A DNA stretch of 64,000 bases. Source: Salinispora pacifica CNR114. Lineage in GTDB: Bacteria; Actinomycetota; Actinomycetes; Mycobacteriales; Micromonosporaceae. Under the pieces are notes generated by a model. It saw only the letters and a list, made by a program, of their open reading frames with translations, had not been told where the DNA came from and ran no database searches. The DNA lies in NCBI RefSeq assembly GCF_000514775.1, contig NZ_AZWO01000006.1, positions 1 through 64,000 on the forward strand, in the 5' to 3' direction. Of the stretch, positions 8,760-19,751 are shown piece after piece; within the stretch, counting starts at the first letter, position 1; every line of letters starts with the position of its first letter. The translations under genes were made by a program, and so were the position numbers.

Positions 8760-11700
8760 GAGCTACCTCCTGGACAGCCACCCGCGCGACGGGCGACACC
8801 GGCGTGGACGGTGCGGACGACGTGGGCTGCGCTGCCGGCGCCGCCAGGGCGCTCATCACCGCGTCGTCCACGTCGTAGCCGGCGGCTTCGGCAGCCCGCA
8901 TGATCTCCAGCACCCGGCGGTAGTCCCGGGGCACCACGGCGGTGAACTCCTCCACCGCCTCCGACCAACGCTTGAGCAGCTCCTCCGCGACCGCGGAGTC
9001 GGTCTCGGTGTAGTGCCGCTGGACCAGGTCATAAAGGGTTGCCTGCTCCTGCTCGCTCAGGGGCGTCAGGTCCACCAACTCCGTGTTGACCCGCCGACGA
9101 TCCAGCCGCCAGACGAACGCGGTCCCGCCGGACATCCCGGCCGCGAAGTTCCGCCCCGTCGGCCCCAACACCACGACCGTACCGCCGGTCATGTACTCGC
9201 AGCCGTGGTCGCCGACGCCCTCGACGACAGCAGCCGCCCCAGAGTTGCGTACCGCGAACCGCTCCCCCGCCCGACCGCGGAGGAAGACCTCACCTGCCGT
9301 GGCACCGTAGAGGATGGTGTTGCCGGCGATGATCTGATCCTCCGCCCGCCGGCCCGGCATGGCCTCCGCGTCGACAAAGGGCGCGGCCCGGTCCGGTCGG
9401 AGCACCAGCCGCCCACCGGAGAGCCCCTTGCCGACGTAGTCGTTGGCGTCGCCGTGCAGGCGCAGGGTGACCCCGGACGGCAGGAACGCGCCGAACGACT
9501 GCCCCACGGTGCCGTACAGGTCGAACTCGATCGTGTCGGTGGGCAGGCCGGCCCCGCCGTGGCGGCGGACCACCTCGCCACCGAGCATCGCGCCAACGCT
9601 GCGGTGCTCGTTGCGCACCGGCACCCGGGTCCGCACCCGGGTACCGAAACGCAGCGCCGGCTCGGCGAGCGCGATCAACTCGTTGTCCAACGCCAGCCCG
9701 AGACCGTGGTCCTGGACGCGAACACCCCGTCGAGCGGTCCCCTCGGGTAGCTCCGGCAGGCGCAGCACGGGGCTCAGGTCGATACCGGTCGCCTTCCAAT
9801 GATCAACTGCGGGGGCGACATCGAGCAGTTCGGTCCGGCCGATCGCCTCGTCGATCGAGCGCAGACCCAGCTCGGCGAGGTACCCGCGGACCTCCTCGGC
9901 GAGGAAGAGGAAGAAGTTCTCCACGAACTCCGGTCGGCCGGTGAACCGCTCGCGCAGCACCGGGTTCTGGGTGGCGATGCCGACCGGGCAGGTGTCCAGA
10001 TGACAGACGCGCATCATCACGCAGCCCTCGACGATCAGCGGGGCGGTGGCGAAGCCGAACTCCTCCGCCCCGAGCAGGGCCGCGACCAGCACGTCCCGAC
10101 CGGTCTTGAGCTGGCCGTCAACCTGCACGGTGACCCGGTCCCGGAGCTTGTTGAGCAGCAGGGTCTGCTGCGCCTCAGCCAGGCCCAGCTCCCACGGGGT
10201 GCCCGCGTGCTTGAGCGAGTTCAGCGGGGACGCACCGGTGCCGCCGTCGTGCCCGGAGATGAGGATGACATCGGCCTTCAGCTTCGCCACGCCCGCCGCC
10301 ACCGTACCCACCCCGACCTCGCTGACCAGCTTGACGTGCACCCGCGCCGCCGGGTTGACGCACTTGAGGTCGTGCACGAGCTGGGCCAGGTCCTCGATGG
10401 AGTAGATGTCGTGGTGTGGTGGCGGAGAGATCAGGCCGACCCCCGGGGTGGCGTGGCGGGTCCGGGCGATCCACGGCCAGACCTTGTTGCCGGGAAGCTG
10501 GCCACCCTCGCCGGGCTTGGCGCCCTGCGCCATCTTGATCTGCAGGTCATCGGCGTTCACCAGGTACTCGGTGGTGACCCCGAACCGACCGCTGGCGATC
10601 TGCTTGACCGCGGAGCGGCGGGTCGGATCGTGTAGTCGCTCGACGTCTTCACCGCCCTCGCCGGTGTTGGACTTGCCGCCGAGCCGATTCATCGCGATCG
10701 CGAGGGTCTCGTGCGCCTCCACCGAGATCGACCCGTAGGACATGGCGCCGGTGGCGAAGCGTCGAACGATCTCGGTGGCCGGCTCGACCTCCTCGATCGG
10801 CACCGGCGGGCGCACTCCGGTACGGAGCGCGAACCGACCCCGCAGCGCACCCCCCTGGGCGGCCAGCGCGTCCACCTTCGAGGTGTACGCCCGGAACACG
10901 TCGTACTGCCGGCTGCGGGTGGCGTGCTGGAGCAGGAAGACGGTCTCCGGGTTGAACAGGTGCAGCTCGCCCTCACGCCGCCACTGGTACTCGCCACCGA
11001 CGGCCAGCCGGTCGCTCGTCGCCGTCCCCGGCTCCGGCCAGGCGTGGGCGTGTCGAGCGGCGACCTCGACGTGGATCCCGTCCAGGTCAACCCCGCCGAT
11101 CTTGCTGGGAGTGCCCCGGAAGTACCGCTCGATCAGCTGGCTGTCCAGCCCAACCGCCTCGAAGACCTGGGCGCCGCAGTACGACGACACGGTCGAGATA
11201 CCCATCTTGGACATGATCTTCAGAACGCCCTTGCCGAGCGCCTTGACGTAGTTGCGGACCGCGGTGCCCGACTCGACGCCGACCAGCGCCCCCGTCGAGA
11301 TCATGTCCTCCACCGACTCGAACGCCAGGTACGGGTTCACCGCCGCCGCGCCGTACCCGACCAGCACGGCCGCGTGGTGCACCTCCCGGCAGTCGCCGGA
11401 CTCCACGATCAGCGCCACCTGGGTCCGGGTCTGCTCCCGAACCAGATGCTGGTGCACCGCCGCGGTGAGCAGCAGCGACGGGATCGGGGCGAGGTTGGCG
11501 TTGGAGTCCCGGTCGGAGAGGACGAGGATGCGCACGCCGTCCTCGATGGCCTCGGAGACGTGCCGACAGATCTCGGTCAGCCGCGCCCGGATGCCCGCGC
11601 CGCCCTCCCGGATCCGGTACAGGCCGGAGACCCGGACCGCCTTGAATCCGGGGAGGTCCCCGTCCTCGTCGATGGAGAGAATCTTCGCCAGCTCGTCGTT

Positions 11701-13473
11701 GTCGATCACCGGATAGGGGAGCACGAGCTGCCGACAGCTCGCCGGCCCCGGCTCGAGCAGGTTGCCCTCCGGCCCGATCGTGGTCTGGAGACTGGTCACC
11801 AACTCCTCCCGGATGGCGTCCAGCGGCGGGTTCGTGACCTGGGCGAAGAGCTGGTGGAAGTAGTCGTAGAGCAGCCGGGGCCGGGTGGAGAGCGGAGAGA
11901 TCGGGGTGTCCGTCCCCATCGAGCCGATCGGCTCGGCGCCGACCCGCGCCATCGGCGCGAGGAGAATCTTCAGCTCCTCGTCGGTGTAGCCGAACACCTG
12001 TTGCCGGCGGCGTACCGAGTCGTGGGTGTAGACGATGTGCTCCCGGGCCGGCAGGTCGGTCAGCTCGATCAAACCGGCGTGGAGCCACTCCTGGTACGGC
12101 TGGGCCGCCGCCAGCTCGGCCTTGATCTCGTCGTCGTGCACGATCCGGCCAGCCACGGTGTCCACCAGGAACATCCGACCGGGCTGCAGGCGCCCCTTGG
12201 CGACCACGGTGGCCGGATCCAGGTCCAGCACACCCGCCTCGCTGCCGAGCACAACCAGCCCGTCGGCGGTCTGCCACCAGCGGCCGGGACGGAGGCCGTT
12301 GCGGTCCAGCACCGCCCCGACGATCTCGCCGTCGGTGAACGCCACCGACGCCGGCCCGTCCCAGGGCTCCATCAGGCTGGCGTGGAACCGGTAGAAGGCC
12401 CGTTGGTCAGCGGGCATGTCCGGGTCGTTCTCCCAGGCCTCCGGAATCATCATCAACACCGCGTGCGGCAGGCTTCGCCCCGCCAGGTGCAGCAGCTCCA
12501 GGACCTCGTCGAAGTTGGCCGAGTCGGATGCCCCCGGGGTGCAGACCGGGAGGATTCGACGAATGTCGCCGGGCAGCGCCGCACCGGCTCCACCGGCGAG
12601 CATCGACTCTCTCGCCTGCATCCAGTTCCGATTGCCCCGGATGGTGTTGATCTCGCCGTTGTGGGCGATGAACCGGAACGGGTGCGCCAGGGGCCAGGAC
12701 GGGAACGTGTTCGTGGAGAAGCGGGAGTGCACCAGCGCGATGGCGCTGCGCATCCGCTCGTCGGTCAGCTCCGGGTAGAACTCCGGCAGCTGGTCCGGGG
12801 TGAGCATGCCCTTCCAGACCATCGTGCGGCCGGAGAGCGACGGAAAGTACGCCGGCACGCCACGCTCCGCCGACTCCCGCTCGGCCTGCCTGCGGACGCG
12901 GTACGCCACCCGCTCCAACTCGATGCCGGTCAACCGGGAACCAGCTGGGCCCGTCGCCGAGTCGGTGAGCCGGTGCGCGGTGACGAAGAGCTGCCGGACC
13001 CGGGGCATCGCCGCGAGCGCCGTCGCACCCAGGCCCGCCGGATCCACCGGTACGTCCCGCCACCCCAGCAGGTCGGCGCCCTCGACCAACGCGTACTTCT
13101 CCACCACCCGGCGGGCCCGCAGCTCGGCCTCGTCGTCGTCGGGCAGGAAGACCAGGCCGGTCGCGTACTCACCGATCGGGGGCAGCGGGAAGTCCACCAC
13201 CGCGCGCAGCAGCGCGTCCGGCACCTGGATCAGGATGCCCGCGCCGTCGCCGGTGTTCGACTCCGCACCCCGGGCACCCCGATGGTCCAGCCGGCGCAGC
13301 GCGGCGAGCCCATTGGCCACCACCTCGTGCGACGGCCGGCCGCGCAGGTCCGCCACGAACGCCACCCCACACGCGTCGCGTTCGTAGGCGGGGTCGTAGA
13401 GCCCGGCGGTGGACCCGTTCGGGCCGGAGTGCGGGACCTGCTGCGGGATGCGGTGCGGGTACGGAGCGGCCAC
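8752..13473 (-). CDS. gltB: Glutamate synthase large (alpha) subunit
   Basis: A 1573-residue GOGAT alpha subunit that converts 2-oxoglutarate and glutamine to two glutamates. The amidotransferase nucleophile is Cys35 in ERDACGVAF, exposed after removal of a 34-residue propeptide. It is followed by the class-II glutaminase domain, a central domain, the FMN-binding synthase barrel with the cysteine cluster CHLDTCPVG for the 3Fe-4S centre, and a C-terminal GXGXG beta-helix with glycine-rich repeats. Length agrees with bacterial GltB. The GTG start has AGGAGG five bases upstream. The 190-base upstream gap suggests its own promoter, though the FAD monooxygenase, lgt and trp genes read in the same direction. 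Confidence 0.97.
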   Translation of the reverse strand: MAAPYPHRIPQQVPHSGPNGSTAGLYDPAYERDACGVAFVADLRGRPSHEVVANGLAALRRLDHRGARGAESNTGDGAGILIQVPDALLRAVVDFPLPPIGEYATGLVFLPDDDEAELRARRVVEKYALVEGADLLGWRDVPVDPAGLGATALAAMPRVRQLFVTAHRLTDSATGPAGSRLTGIELERVAYRVRRQAERESAERGVPAYFPSLSGRTMVWKGMLTPDQLPEFYPELTDERMRSAIALVHSRFSTNTFPSWPLAHPFRFIAHNGEINTIRGNRNWMQARESMLAGGAGAALPGDIRRILPVCTPGASDSANFDEVLELLHLAGRSLPHAVLMMIPEAWENDPDMPADQRAFYRFHASLMEPWDGPASVAFTDGEIVGAVLDRNGLRPGRWWQTADGLVVLGSEAGVLDLDPATVVAKGRLQPGRMFLVDTVAGRIVHDDEIKAELAAAQPYQEWLHAGLIELTDLPAREHIVYTHDSVRRRQQVFGYTDEELKILLAPMARVGAEPIGSMGTDTPISPLSTRPRLLYDYFHQLFAQVTNPPLDAIREELVTSLQTTIGPEGNLLEPGPASCRQLVLPYPVIDNDELAKILSIDEDGDLPGFKAVRVSGLYRIREGGAGIRARLTEICRHVSEAIEDGVRILVLSDRDSNANLAPIPSLLLTAAVHQHLVREQTRTQVALIVESGDCREVHHAAVLVGYGAAAVNPYLAFESVEDMISTGALVGVESGTAVRNYVKALGKGVLKIMSKMGISTVSSYCGAQVFEAVGLDSQLIERYFRGTPSKIGGVDLDGIHVEVAARHAHAWPEPGTATSDRLAVGGEYQWRREGELHLFNPETVFLLQHATRSRQYDVFRAYTSKVDALAAQGGALRGRFALRTGVRPPVPIEEVEPATEIVRRFATGAMSYGSISVEAHETLAIAMNRLGGKSNTGEGGEDVERLHDPTRRSAVKQIASGRFGVTTEYLVNADDLQIKMAQGAKPGEGGQLPGNKVWPWIARTRHATPGVGLISPPPHHDIYSIEDLAQLVHDLKCVNPAARVHVKLVSEVGVGTVAAGVAKLKADVILISGHDGGTGASPLNSLKHAGTPWELGLAEAQQTLLLNKLRDRVTVQVDGQLKTGRDVLVAALLGAEEFGFATAPLIVEGCVMMRVCHLDTCPVGIATQNPVLRERFTGRPEFVENFFLFLAEEVRGYLAELGLRSIDEAIGRTELLDVAPAVDHWKATGIDLSPVLRLPELPEGTARRGVRVQDHGLGLALDNELIALAEPALRFGTRVRTRVPVRNEHRSVGAMLGGEVVRRHGGAGLPTDTIEFDLYGTVGQSFGAFLPSGVTLRLHGDANDYVGKGLSGGRLVLRPDRAAPFVDAEAMPGRRAEDQIIAGNTILYGATAGEVFLRGRAGERFAVRNSGAAAVVEGVGDHGCEYMTGGTVVVLGPTGRNFAAGMSGGTAFVWRLDRRRVNTELVDLTPLSEQEQATLYDLVQRHYTETDSAVAEELLKRWSEAVEEFTAVVPRDYRRVLEIMRAAEAAGYDVDDAVMSALAAPAAQPTSSAPSTPVSPVARVAVQEVARA

Positions 13474-13525
13474 CCGGGCCTCCTGTCGTCACTCAGGCTG
13501 AATCTTGGTCGGGACGACGTCGGCC

Positions 13526-13602
13526 CTCAAGGGTCATTTGAGTCTACGTTAGGGGGGGCCACACAAGGCCAGTGCAGATTGATCACACCTTCCAGAGTGT
13601 GA
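13526..13602 (-). promoter_or_regulatory. gltBD upstream region with inverted repeats
   Basis: The 190-base gap before gltB has two small inverted repeats: CTCAA/TTGAG at 13526-13542 and TCACAC/GTGTGA at 13583-13602 (six-base arms, eight-base spacer). The second is a plausible regulator site about 110 bases before the gltB start. I looked for the nitrogen regulator GlnR pattern and found no convincing paired match. The promoter itself is not clear. Confidence 0.3.
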
Positions 13603-13666
13603 GAAAGATACTCCCATTACCGCACCACCCTCGGCCGCCTTCCCGTCGGTTGGCATCCGGAGCTGG

Positions 13667-14854
13667 TCAGGACGGAGGATGCCACTGGTCGGCGGTCGTG
13701 CTGGCGCTGCCCAGCAGCCGGGGGGTGAGGGCGCCGAGGACAGCGTCTCGGGCCCGAAGTGCGAGCCGGCCCCGGGCCTGGAGCACCGCCGACATCCGTC
13801 GGGTCTGCCGGACCGTCGCCGTCACCCGGGGCCGTCGGGTCCGGTCGTAGGCGACGACCGCGTCCGGCAGCCGGGACTCCCGGAGCAGCCCGGCCAGGGT
13901 GGCGGCGTCCTCGAAGGCGAGGCAGGCCCCCTGCCCCAGGTGCGGGGGCATGCCGTGCGCGGCGTCACCGAGCAGCACCGCCCCACCAGGACCGGTGGGG
14001 AAGCCGTATGTGCGGGGCAGCGGGCGCAGTTCGCGGATCTCCCGCTGGACCAGGTCGGCCGGGTCGGTGGCGTCGAGCAGCTGGGCGATGGGTGCGGGCC
14101 AGCCGGCGTACCAGCGACGCAGCAGGGCGAGCTGGGTCTCCGGCGACTCCGGCCGGGGCGCACCGGCGGCGGTGGCCACCCAGTAGATCCCGCCGCGGCT
14201 GGAGGCCCCGGACGCACCCCGTTCGCCCAGCGACACGTAGACGAAGCGGTACCCGGCACCGAGGATCTCCCCGGTCGGCGGCAGGTCGGCGGGGAGTTGG
14301 GGCGCCCGGTACCACGGGATCACCGCCCGCCACGCGGCCGAGCCGCAACTGACCACTGCCGCCTCCGGTGCGAGCTGCGCCCGCGCCACGCTGTCGAGGC
14401 CATCGGCGGCGACCACCAGGTCCGCCTCGTAGGTGTGCCGGCCGTCGCTGACCGACGGGCGGTCGCCCGGCTCCGCGCAAACCGAACGGAGGGTCACGCC
14501 GGTCCGCAACTCCACACCGTCACCCAGCCCGGCGATGAGCGCATCGTGCAGGTCCTCCTGGTGCACCACGACCGGGCTTCGGTCCGCCGGGACCGGACGG
14601 GGCCGCACCAACTGGTGGCCGTCGGGTCGGCGCACCCCACCGCTCGACAGCGGGGTGGCGATCGCGTCGAGCCCGGCGCCGAGACCGAGGGCGCGCAGTG
14701 CGCGTACCCCGTTGGGCCAGAGCAGCACCGCGGTGGGCTCCGGACGGATCCGGTCGGCTCGCTCGACCAGCGTGACCTGCCAACCGGAGCGCGCCAACGC
14801 GCCCGCGACCGCAAGGCCACCGACACCGGCGCCGACCACGACCGCGCTACGCAT
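13667..14854 (-). CDS. FAD-dependent monooxygenase
   Basis: A 395-residue flavoprotein of the PHBH/UbiH-type aromatic hydroxylase superfamily. GAGVGG at 8-13 is the FAD-binding dinucleotide fold, the DG motif lies at 151-152 (VVAADGLDS), and GDAAHGMPPHLGQGA begins at 296. The substrate cannot be assigned; relatives hydroxylate salicylate-like aromatics, ubiquinone precursors or polyketides. It starts 14 bases after lgt with GAGGAGGG before the ATG, so it is likely co-transcribed with lgt. There is no transmembrane segment. Its place between lgt and gltB does not suggest a pathway. Confidence 0.85.
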   Translation of the reverse strand: MRSAVVVGAGVGGLAVAGALARSGWQVTLVERADRIRPEPTAVLLWPNGVRALRALGLGAGLDAIATPLSSGGVRRPDGHQLVRPRPVPADRSPVVVHQEDLHDALIAGLGDGVELRTGVTLRSVCAEPGDRPSVSDGRHTYEADLVVAADGLDSVARAQLAPEAAVVSCGSAAWRAVIPWYRAPQLPADLPPTGEILGAGYRFVYVSLGERGASGASSRGGIYWVATAAGAPRPESPETQLALLRRWYAGWPAPIAQLLDATDPADLVQREIRELRPLPRTYGFPTGPGGAVLLGDAAHGMPPHLGQGACLAFEDAATLAGLLRESRLPDAVVAYDRTRRPRVTATVRQTRRMSAVLQARGRLALRARDAVLGALTPRLLGSASTTADQWHPPS

Positions 14855-14868
14855 GCGGCCCTCCTCGC

Positions 14869-15966
14869 TCAGCTGTCGCGCTGGTCGGCGGGCGGGGCGG
14901 CATCCACCGGCTGGTCGGTGGGCGGACCGTCACCGGGGCCCCCGGCCTCCGGCCCCGGCGGCGCCTCGCCCGTCTCCTGCCAGTGCCGGAACTGCTCCTC
15001 GCCAACCACCTGGTAGCCCTCCGGCGCCGCCGGCCGGGCACTCGCCTCGCGGGCGGAGAGGTCGACCTGCGACACGTCCGACTCGGGGGCGGACGCCGGC
15101 ACCTCGCGGATCGGAATCAGGTACTCGCGCGGTCCGCGCACCCGCAGGAAGTAGATCAACGCACCGAGGAAGACCACCGCCGCGGTCCAGACGTTCAGCC
15201 GTACGCCGAGGATCATGTTCGCCTCGTCGGTACGGATCATCTCGATCCAGAACCGGCCGGCCGTGTAGCCCAGCACATAGAGTGCGAAGGCTCGGCCGCG
15301 GCCCAGCTTCAGTCGCCGGTCGAGGAAGAGGACGAGGGCGACCACACCCAGGTTCCACAGCGCCTCATAGGCGAAGGTCGGATGGTAGAGCCCCGCCTCG
15401 AGGATGGGTGTCCCGGTGTCGTCGCGCAGGGCCTGGCCCGACTCCTGGTCCATCCGGTGGATCTCCAGGCCCCAGGGCAGCGTGGTGCGCCCACCGTAGA
15501 GCTCGTTGTTGAACCAGTTGCCGAGCCGCCCGATCGCCTGGGCCAGCGGCAGCCCCGGGGCGAGGGCATCCGCCACCACCGCGAGCGGAATACCGAGCTG
15601 CCGGGCGGCATACCACGCACCAAGCGCGCCACCGGCCACCGCACCCCAGATGCCGAGACCACCCTCCCAGATGGCGAAGACCTTGAGCGGATCGCCACCG
15701 GTGCCGAAGTATTTCTCCGGTGAGGAGATCACGTGGTAGATCCGGGCGCCGATGATGCCGGCCGGCACCGCCCACACGGCGATGTCGAGCACCGCCCCCG
15801 GCGCCACCCCGCGCTGGCGTAGTCGTCGCTCGGTGATCCAGCAGGCCACCACGATGCCGAGGAGGATGCAAAGCGCGTACGCACGGATCGGCACCGGGCC
15901 CAGCTGCCACACGGCGGTGGTCGGACTGGGCAGGGCCGCCATAGAGGTCTGCGAGGCGAGGTTCAC
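14869..15966 (-). CDS. lgt: Prolipoprotein diacylglyceryl transferase
   Basis: A 365-residue membrane enzyme that transfers diacylglycerol from phosphatidylglycerol to the lipobox cysteine of prolipoproteins, the step before LspA. The family signature GRLGNWFNNELYG is at 146-158 and YHPTFAYE follows later. About seven hydrophobic segments span residues 20-290. The last 80 residues form a hydrophilic Pro/Glu-rich tail, common in actinobacterial Lgt. The start is uncertain: GTG at 15966 gives an N-terminus like relatives, ATG at 15942 is possible, and the frame is open to 16005; none has a clear Shine-Dalgarno sequence. Confidence 0.93.
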   Translation of the reverse strand: MNLASQTSMAALPSPTTAVWQLGPVPIRAYALCILLGIVVACWITERRLRQRGVAPGAVLDIAVWAVPAGIIGARIYHVISSPEKYFGTGGDPLKVFAIWEGGLGIWGAVAGGALGAWYAARQLGIPLAVVADALAPGLPLAQAIGRLGNWFNNELYGGRTTLPWGLEIHRMDQESGQALRDDTGTPILEAGLYHPTFAYEALWNLGVVALVLFLDRRLKLGRGRAFALYVLGYTAGRFWIEMIRTDEANMILGVRLNVWTAAVVFLGALIYFLRVRGPREYLIPIREVPASAPESDVSQVDLSAREASARPAAPEGYQVVGEEQFRHWQETGEAPPGPEAGGPGDGPPTDQPVDAAPPADQRDS

Positions 15967-16107
15967 GAGTGCACAGGCTACCGCCGTTCGGCCCCGCCGT
16001 GGCACCCCGGCCCACGCGACCCGTGGCGCTCATCTCCGGGGCGCCGGGCCCGTGACCCGGGGTGTGCTCAGCTCGGGGGTGCCGGGCTGATGGCCCCGGG
16101 GCGGGCG

Positions 16108-16911
16108 TCAGGAGGCCGGGGTCCGGACACCCGCGGCGAGTTCGGTGCTCAGCTCACGCAGGGCGGTCAGCCCCGCCGGTAGACTCGCGGCATCGAGCAG
16201 GCAGCGGATCAGGGCACTGCCGACGATGACCCCATCGGCGAACCCGGCCGCCGTGCCGGCCTGTTCCCCGCTGCCGATCCCGAGGCCGACACCGACCGGC
16301 AGGTCGGTAACCGCCCGGACCCGGGACACCAGCACCGGGGCCGCCGCCGAAGCCCGCTCACGGGCCCCGGTGACCCCCATGAGCGCGGTCGCGTACACGA
16401 ATCCCCGGCAGTGCTCGACGGTCATCTGCAGCCGGGCGTCAGTCGAGGAGGGCGAGACGAGGAAGGTCCGGTCCAGCCCGTACGCGTCGGAGGCGGCCAG
16501 CCACTCCTGCGCCTCGTCGGGAATCAGGTCGGGTGTGATCAGCCCGGTGCCGCCCGCCGCGGCGAGGTCCCGGGCGAAGGCGTCAACGCCGTACTGCTCG
16601 ATCGGGTTCCAGTAGGTCATCGTCACCACGGGCGCGCCGGTGGCGGCGACCGCGTCGACGATGCGCAGCGTGTCGGCGACCCGGACCCCGCCGGCCAGGG
16701 CGATGTCACTGGCCCGTTGGATCACCGGACCGTCCATCACCGGGTCGGAGTACGGAATCTCCACCTCGATGACGTCCACGCCCGCTTCGACCATGGCGGT
16801 CATCGCGGCGATGCTGCCCTCGACGGTCGGGAACCCGGCGGGCATACAGCCGACCAGGACAGCCCGGCCCTCGGCCCGAGCCCGGTCGTACGCAACCCCG
16901 ATGCGACTCAC
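16108..16911 (-). CDS. trpA: Tryptophan synthase alpha chain
   Basis: A 267-residue TIM-barrel alpha subunit that cleaves indole-3-glycerol phosphate to indole and glyceraldehyde-3-phosphate and channels indole to TrpB. The catalytic residues correspond exactly to the enterobacterial numbering: Glu49 and Asp60 in IEVEIPYSDPVMDGP. Residue 51 is Glu where Gly is usual, a small oddity. The GTG at 16911 lies four bases after the trpB stop with AAGGAG eight bases upstream, so the two are coupled. Upstream in-frame codons fall inside trpB and are rejected. Confidence 0.95.
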   Translation of the reverse strand: MSRIGVAYDRARAEGRAVLVGCMPAGFPTVEGSIAAMTAMVEAGVDVIEVEIPYSDPVMDGPVIQRASDIALAGGVRVADTLRIVDAVAATGAPVVTMTYWNPIEQYGVDAFARDLAAAGGTGLITPDLIPDEAQEWLAASDAYGLDRTFLVSPSSTDARLQMTVEHCRGFVYATALMGVTGARERASAAAPVLVSRVRAVTDLPVGVGLGIGSGEQAGTAAGFADGVIVGSALIRCLLDAASLPAGLTALRELSTELAAGVRTPAS

Positions 16912-16915
16912 GCTG

Positions 16916-18148
16916 TCACTCCTTGTCGAGGACGCCGAAGTACTCCCCGGCGGTGTGCACGTCCTTGTCCCCACGGCCGGAGAGGTTGACCACCACGACC
17001 GGCTCCCGGCCCAGTTCGGCGGCGAGTTCCGGGGCGATCGCGACCGTGCCGGCCAACGCGTGGGAGCTCTCGATCGCGGGGATGATGCCCTCGGTACGGC
17101 AGAGCAACTCGAAGGCGGCCATCGCGTCGGCGTCGTTCACCGGCCGGTACGTCGCCCGGCCGGTGTCGTGCAGCCAGGCGTGCTCCGGCCCGACGCCCGG
17201 GTAGTCCAACCCGGCCGAGATCGAGTGCGACTCGACGGTCTGACCATCGGCGTCCTGCAGCACGTAGGTCCGGGTCCCGTGCAGCACGCCCGAGGAGCCA
17301 CCGGTAATGCTGGCCGCGTGCCGGCCGGTCGCCGGCCCGTCCCCGCCGGCTTCGAAGCCGTACAGGCGCACGCTCGGGTCGTCAACGAAGGCGTGGAAGA
17401 CACCGAGTGCGTTGGAGCCGCCGCCCACGCAGGCGGTGACCGCGTCGGGCAGCTTACCGACCAGGTCAAGGCACTGCTGGCGGGCCTCGTCGCCGATGCC
17501 TCGGACGAAATCGCGGACCAGGGCGGGGAAGGGGTGCGGGCCGGCCGCCGTACCGATCAGGTAGTGGGTGCTGTCGACGTTGGCAACCCAGTCCCGCATC
17601 GCCTCGTTCATCGCGTCCTTGAGGGTGCGGGACCCGGTGGTGACCGGCACCACGGTGGCGCCCAGCATCCGCATGCGCGCCACGTTCAGCGCCTGCCGTT
17701 GGGTGTCCACCTCACCCATGTAAACCACACACTCGAGATCGAACAGGGCGGCCGCGGTGGCGGTGGCCACCCCGTGCTGACCGGCGCCGGTCTCGGCGAT
17801 GACACGCCGCTTGCCCATCCGCTTCGTCAGCAGCGCCTGGCCGAGCACGTTGCGCACCTTGTGCGCCCCGGTGTGGTTGAGGTCCTCCCGCTTCAGCAGC
17901 ACCTGTGCGCCGATCTTGGCGGAGAGACGCCGCGCGGGGTAGAGCAACGAGGGGGTGCCGGCGTAGTCGCGGAGCAGGGCGGCGAACTCGGTCTGGAATG
18001 CCTCGTCGCCGATCGCGGTACGCCAGGCGCCGTCGAGTTCGTCCAACGCGGCCACCAGGGCCTCGGGGACGAACCGGCCGCCGAACCGGCCGAAGTGACC
18101 GGCGGCGTCCGGGTATCGGACGGTCGCGGCAGGCGTGTCGACGCTCAT
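16916..18148 (-). CDS. trpB: Tryptophan synthase beta chain
   Basis: A 410-residue PLP enzyme that condenses indole with serine. The Schiff-base lysine is Lys97 in [10 protein letters not shown] and the phosphate-binding loop is GGGSNA. The N-terminal [18 protein letters not shown] is the family start. The ATG at 18148 has AAGGGAG five bases upstream; an additional 70 codons of open frame before it overlap trpC and are not used. trpC ends 31 bases upstream and trpA follows after four bases. Unlike Streptomyces, no trpM-like small gene lies between trpC and trpB. Confidence 0.96.
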   Translation of the reverse strand: MSVDTPAATVRYPDAAGHFGRFGGRFVPEALVAALDELDGAWRTAIGDEAFQTEFAALLRDYAGTPSLLYPARRLSAKIGAQVLLKREDLNHTGAHKVRNVLGQALLTKRMGKRRVIAETGAGQHGVATATAAALFDLECVVYMGEVDTQRQALNVARMRMLGATVVPVTTGSRTLKDAMNEAMRDWVANVDSTHYLIGTAAGPHPFPALVRDFVRGIGDEARQQCLDLVGKLPDAVTACVGGGSNALGVFHAFVDDPSVRLYGFEAGGDGPATGRHAASITGGSSGVLHGTRTYVLQDADGQTVESHSISAGLDYPGVGPEHAWLHDTGRATYRPVNDADAMAAFELLCRTEGIIPAIESSHALAGTVAIAPELAAELGREPVVVVNLSGRGDKDVHTAGEYFGVLDKE

Positions 18149-18179
18149 CGCGGCTCCCTTCGTTCTGACCAGCGCGCGC

Positions 18180-19040
18180 TCAGCGCGCCGGACGGGGTGT
18201 CGCCGGGTGGTTACCGGCGTTGACCAGCTCGGCCACCGCCTCCCGGGGGCTCTTCTGGGTAACCAGGCCCTCACCGACCAAGACCGCGTCGGCACCGGCC
18301 GACGCGTACCGGATGAGATCGTGCGGCCCGCGCACCCCCGACTCAGCGATCTTGACAACGCTGCTGGGCAGGCCGGGCGCGATCCGCTCGAAGACCGACC
18401 GGTCGACCTCCAACGTACGCAGGTCGCGCGCGTTCACGCCGATCACCTGGGCGCCGGCCTCCAACGCCCGGTCCGCCTCCTCCTCGTCGTGCACCTCGAC
18501 CAGGGCGGTCATGCCCAGCGACTCGATCCGCTCCAGCAGGCCGACCAGCACCTTCTGCTCCAACGCCGCCACGATCAGCAGCACCAGGTCGGCGCCGTGC
18601 GCCCGCGCCTCATGCACCTGGTAGCTGGAGACCACGAAGTCCTTCCGCAGCACCGGAACATCAACCGCGGCCCGGACGGCGGCGAGGTCATCCAGCGAGC
18701 CACCGAACCAGCGCCCCTCGGTGAGCACGCTGATCGCCCGGGCACCGCCGGCGGCGTAGTCGCTGGCGAGGTCGGACGGGTCGGCGATCTCCGCCAGCCG
18801 TCCCTTGGACGGCGAGGAGCGCTTCACCTCGGCGACCACCGCCACGCCGGGCCGACGCAGGGCCGCGTACGCATCCAGCGGCGGCGGGGCGGCGGCGGCC
18901 AGCTCTCGAATGCGCTCCAGCGGGACCTGGTCCTGCCGCCGAGCCACGTCCTCGCGCACTCCGGCCAGAATCTCATCGAGCACGCTGGGCTTCGCCGAAC
19001 CGGCGTCGCTCCCTCCCGCGTGCGCATGCTCCGCAGTCAC
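18180..19040 (-). CDS. trpC: Indole-3-glycerol phosphate synthase
   Basis: A 286-residue TIM barrel that closes the indole ring of tryptophan. The family signature [13 protein letters not shown] begins near residue 67. Conserved blocks [22 protein letters not shown] and [13 protein letters not shown] carry the catalytic Lys and Glu residues and the phosphate-binding loops. The GTG at 19040 has GGGGAG upstream; a TTG immediately before it (19043) is the alternative. There is no fused PRA isomerase domain, consistent with PriA doing that step. It opens the trpCBA set after a gap that holds a small gene on the other strand. Confidence 0.95.
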   Translation of the reverse strand: MTAEHAHAGGSDAGSAKPSVLDEILAGVREDVARRQDQVPLERIRELAAAAPPPLDAYAALRRPGVAVVAEVKRSSPSKGRLAEIADPSDLASDYAAGGARAISVLTEGRWFGGSLDDLAAVRAAVDVPVLRKDFVVSSYQVHEARAHGADLVLLIVAALEQKVLVGLLERIESLGMTALVEVHDEEEADRALEAGAQVIGVNARDLRTLEVDRSVFERIAPGLPSSVVKIAESGVRGPHDLIRYASAGADAVLVGEGLVTQKSPREAVAELVNAGNHPATPRPAR

Positions 19041-19450
19041 CAACGCTCCCCTCTCCGGGCGTCATGGACCGATGCTAGGCGGCGTACCCGATGCCGGCCG
19101 CCGGGGGTATGGCGCTACTCACGAATCGGCTTGCGGCATAATGCCCAACCTCCAGTGAAGGTGAGCTCACACACAGCCATCACCTCCCGGTCGTCAGTCG
19201 AGGCCGACGATCATCGACCACCACCATCCTGGGCATTGATGTGATCCAATCCGGCCGACCAGCCACCGGCTGAAAGCCCGGGGCAGGGCTGTGAGCAAGC
19301 TCAAGGCCAGTGGACTCTTCCCAGGTCAGCACCGCGGAGCCAGGGTTGACACGGCGGACACCCCGACGAAACGTGAGTCGATGAGCATTCCCCTCGGGCA
19401 GACTCGGTTCGGCATCCGCCCGCGCCACCCAACGATCTCCGGGACTGATC
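19041..19450. other. Intergenic region upstream of trpC
   Basis: About 410 bases with no convincing gene. It holds a 10-bp perfect palindrome GTGAGCTCAC at 19161-19170, and a plus-strand TTGACA (19346-19351) that could serve the small gene at 19451. The open frames here lack coding character. A promoter for trpCBA on the minus strand is expected because the small gene on the opposite strand separates trpC from the trpE transcript, but no good box pair was found. No Trp-rich leader peptide or T-box was recognised. Confidence 0.35.
19346..19374 (+). promoter_or_regulatory. Candidate promoter for 81-aa gene
   Basis: A consensus -35 TTGACA (19346-19351) is followed after 17 bases by AAACGT (19369-19374), a weak -10. 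The distance to the ATG at 19451 is 77 bases. The weak -10 leaves this uncertain. Confidence 0.3.
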
Positions 19451-19696
19451 ATGAGCACTGAGAGCATCGGCCTCACCACCATCTCCCGTACGGTCGCCTC
19501 GCTCGCCGTCGGCGTGGTGCACACGCTCGAACGCGCCGTGGTCGGCGAGGCGCAGACGCGTACCGCACGGGGCAACGCGTGGGAAGCCGTCTGCGCCGAC
19601 CAGGCCCGCGCCGACCAGCGGGCCGAACTGGACCGGATCGTCGCCGAGTTCACCACGAACCGCGACACGAACCGCGACCCGCGGCCGATGGGCTGA
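19451..19696 (+). CDS. Small hypothetical protein (81 aa)
   Basis: A predicted 81-residue protein encoded against the direction of the surrounding trp genes. It has a moderately hydrophobic segment (TVASLAVGVVHTL, 14-26) and an Ala/Arg-rich helix with many charged residues, then a polar tail NRDTNRDPRP. No family is recognised. No strong Shine-Dalgarno sequence precedes the ATG, but the frame has the third-position GC pattern expected of coding DNA here and the minus-strand frames do not look better. It interrupts the trpE-trpC transcription unit. Confidence 0.5.
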   Translation: MSTESIGLTTISRTVASLAVGVVHTLERAVVGEAQTRTARGNAWEAVCADQARADQRAELDRIVAEFTTNRDTNRDPRPMG

Positions 19697-19751
19697 GGCG
19701 GCGGGGCAGCCGGACCCGGCCGCGGTCGCCGGCAGCGGCCGGCGGTCGGCG

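Noticed and set aside
10711..13602. 963-codon open frame on the plus strand
   Set aside because: It lies wholly antisense to gltB, whose protein is clearly recognisable; long mirror frames are expected in very GC-rich coding DNA.
13474..13666. GlnR (nitrogen regulator) boxes before gltB
   Set aside because: The paired GTnAC/GAAAC pattern with proper spacing was not found; only loose partial matches exist.
19041..19450. Trp attenuator leader or T-box upstream of trpC
   Set aside because: No short frame with consecutive Trp codons and no T-box sequence could be found.
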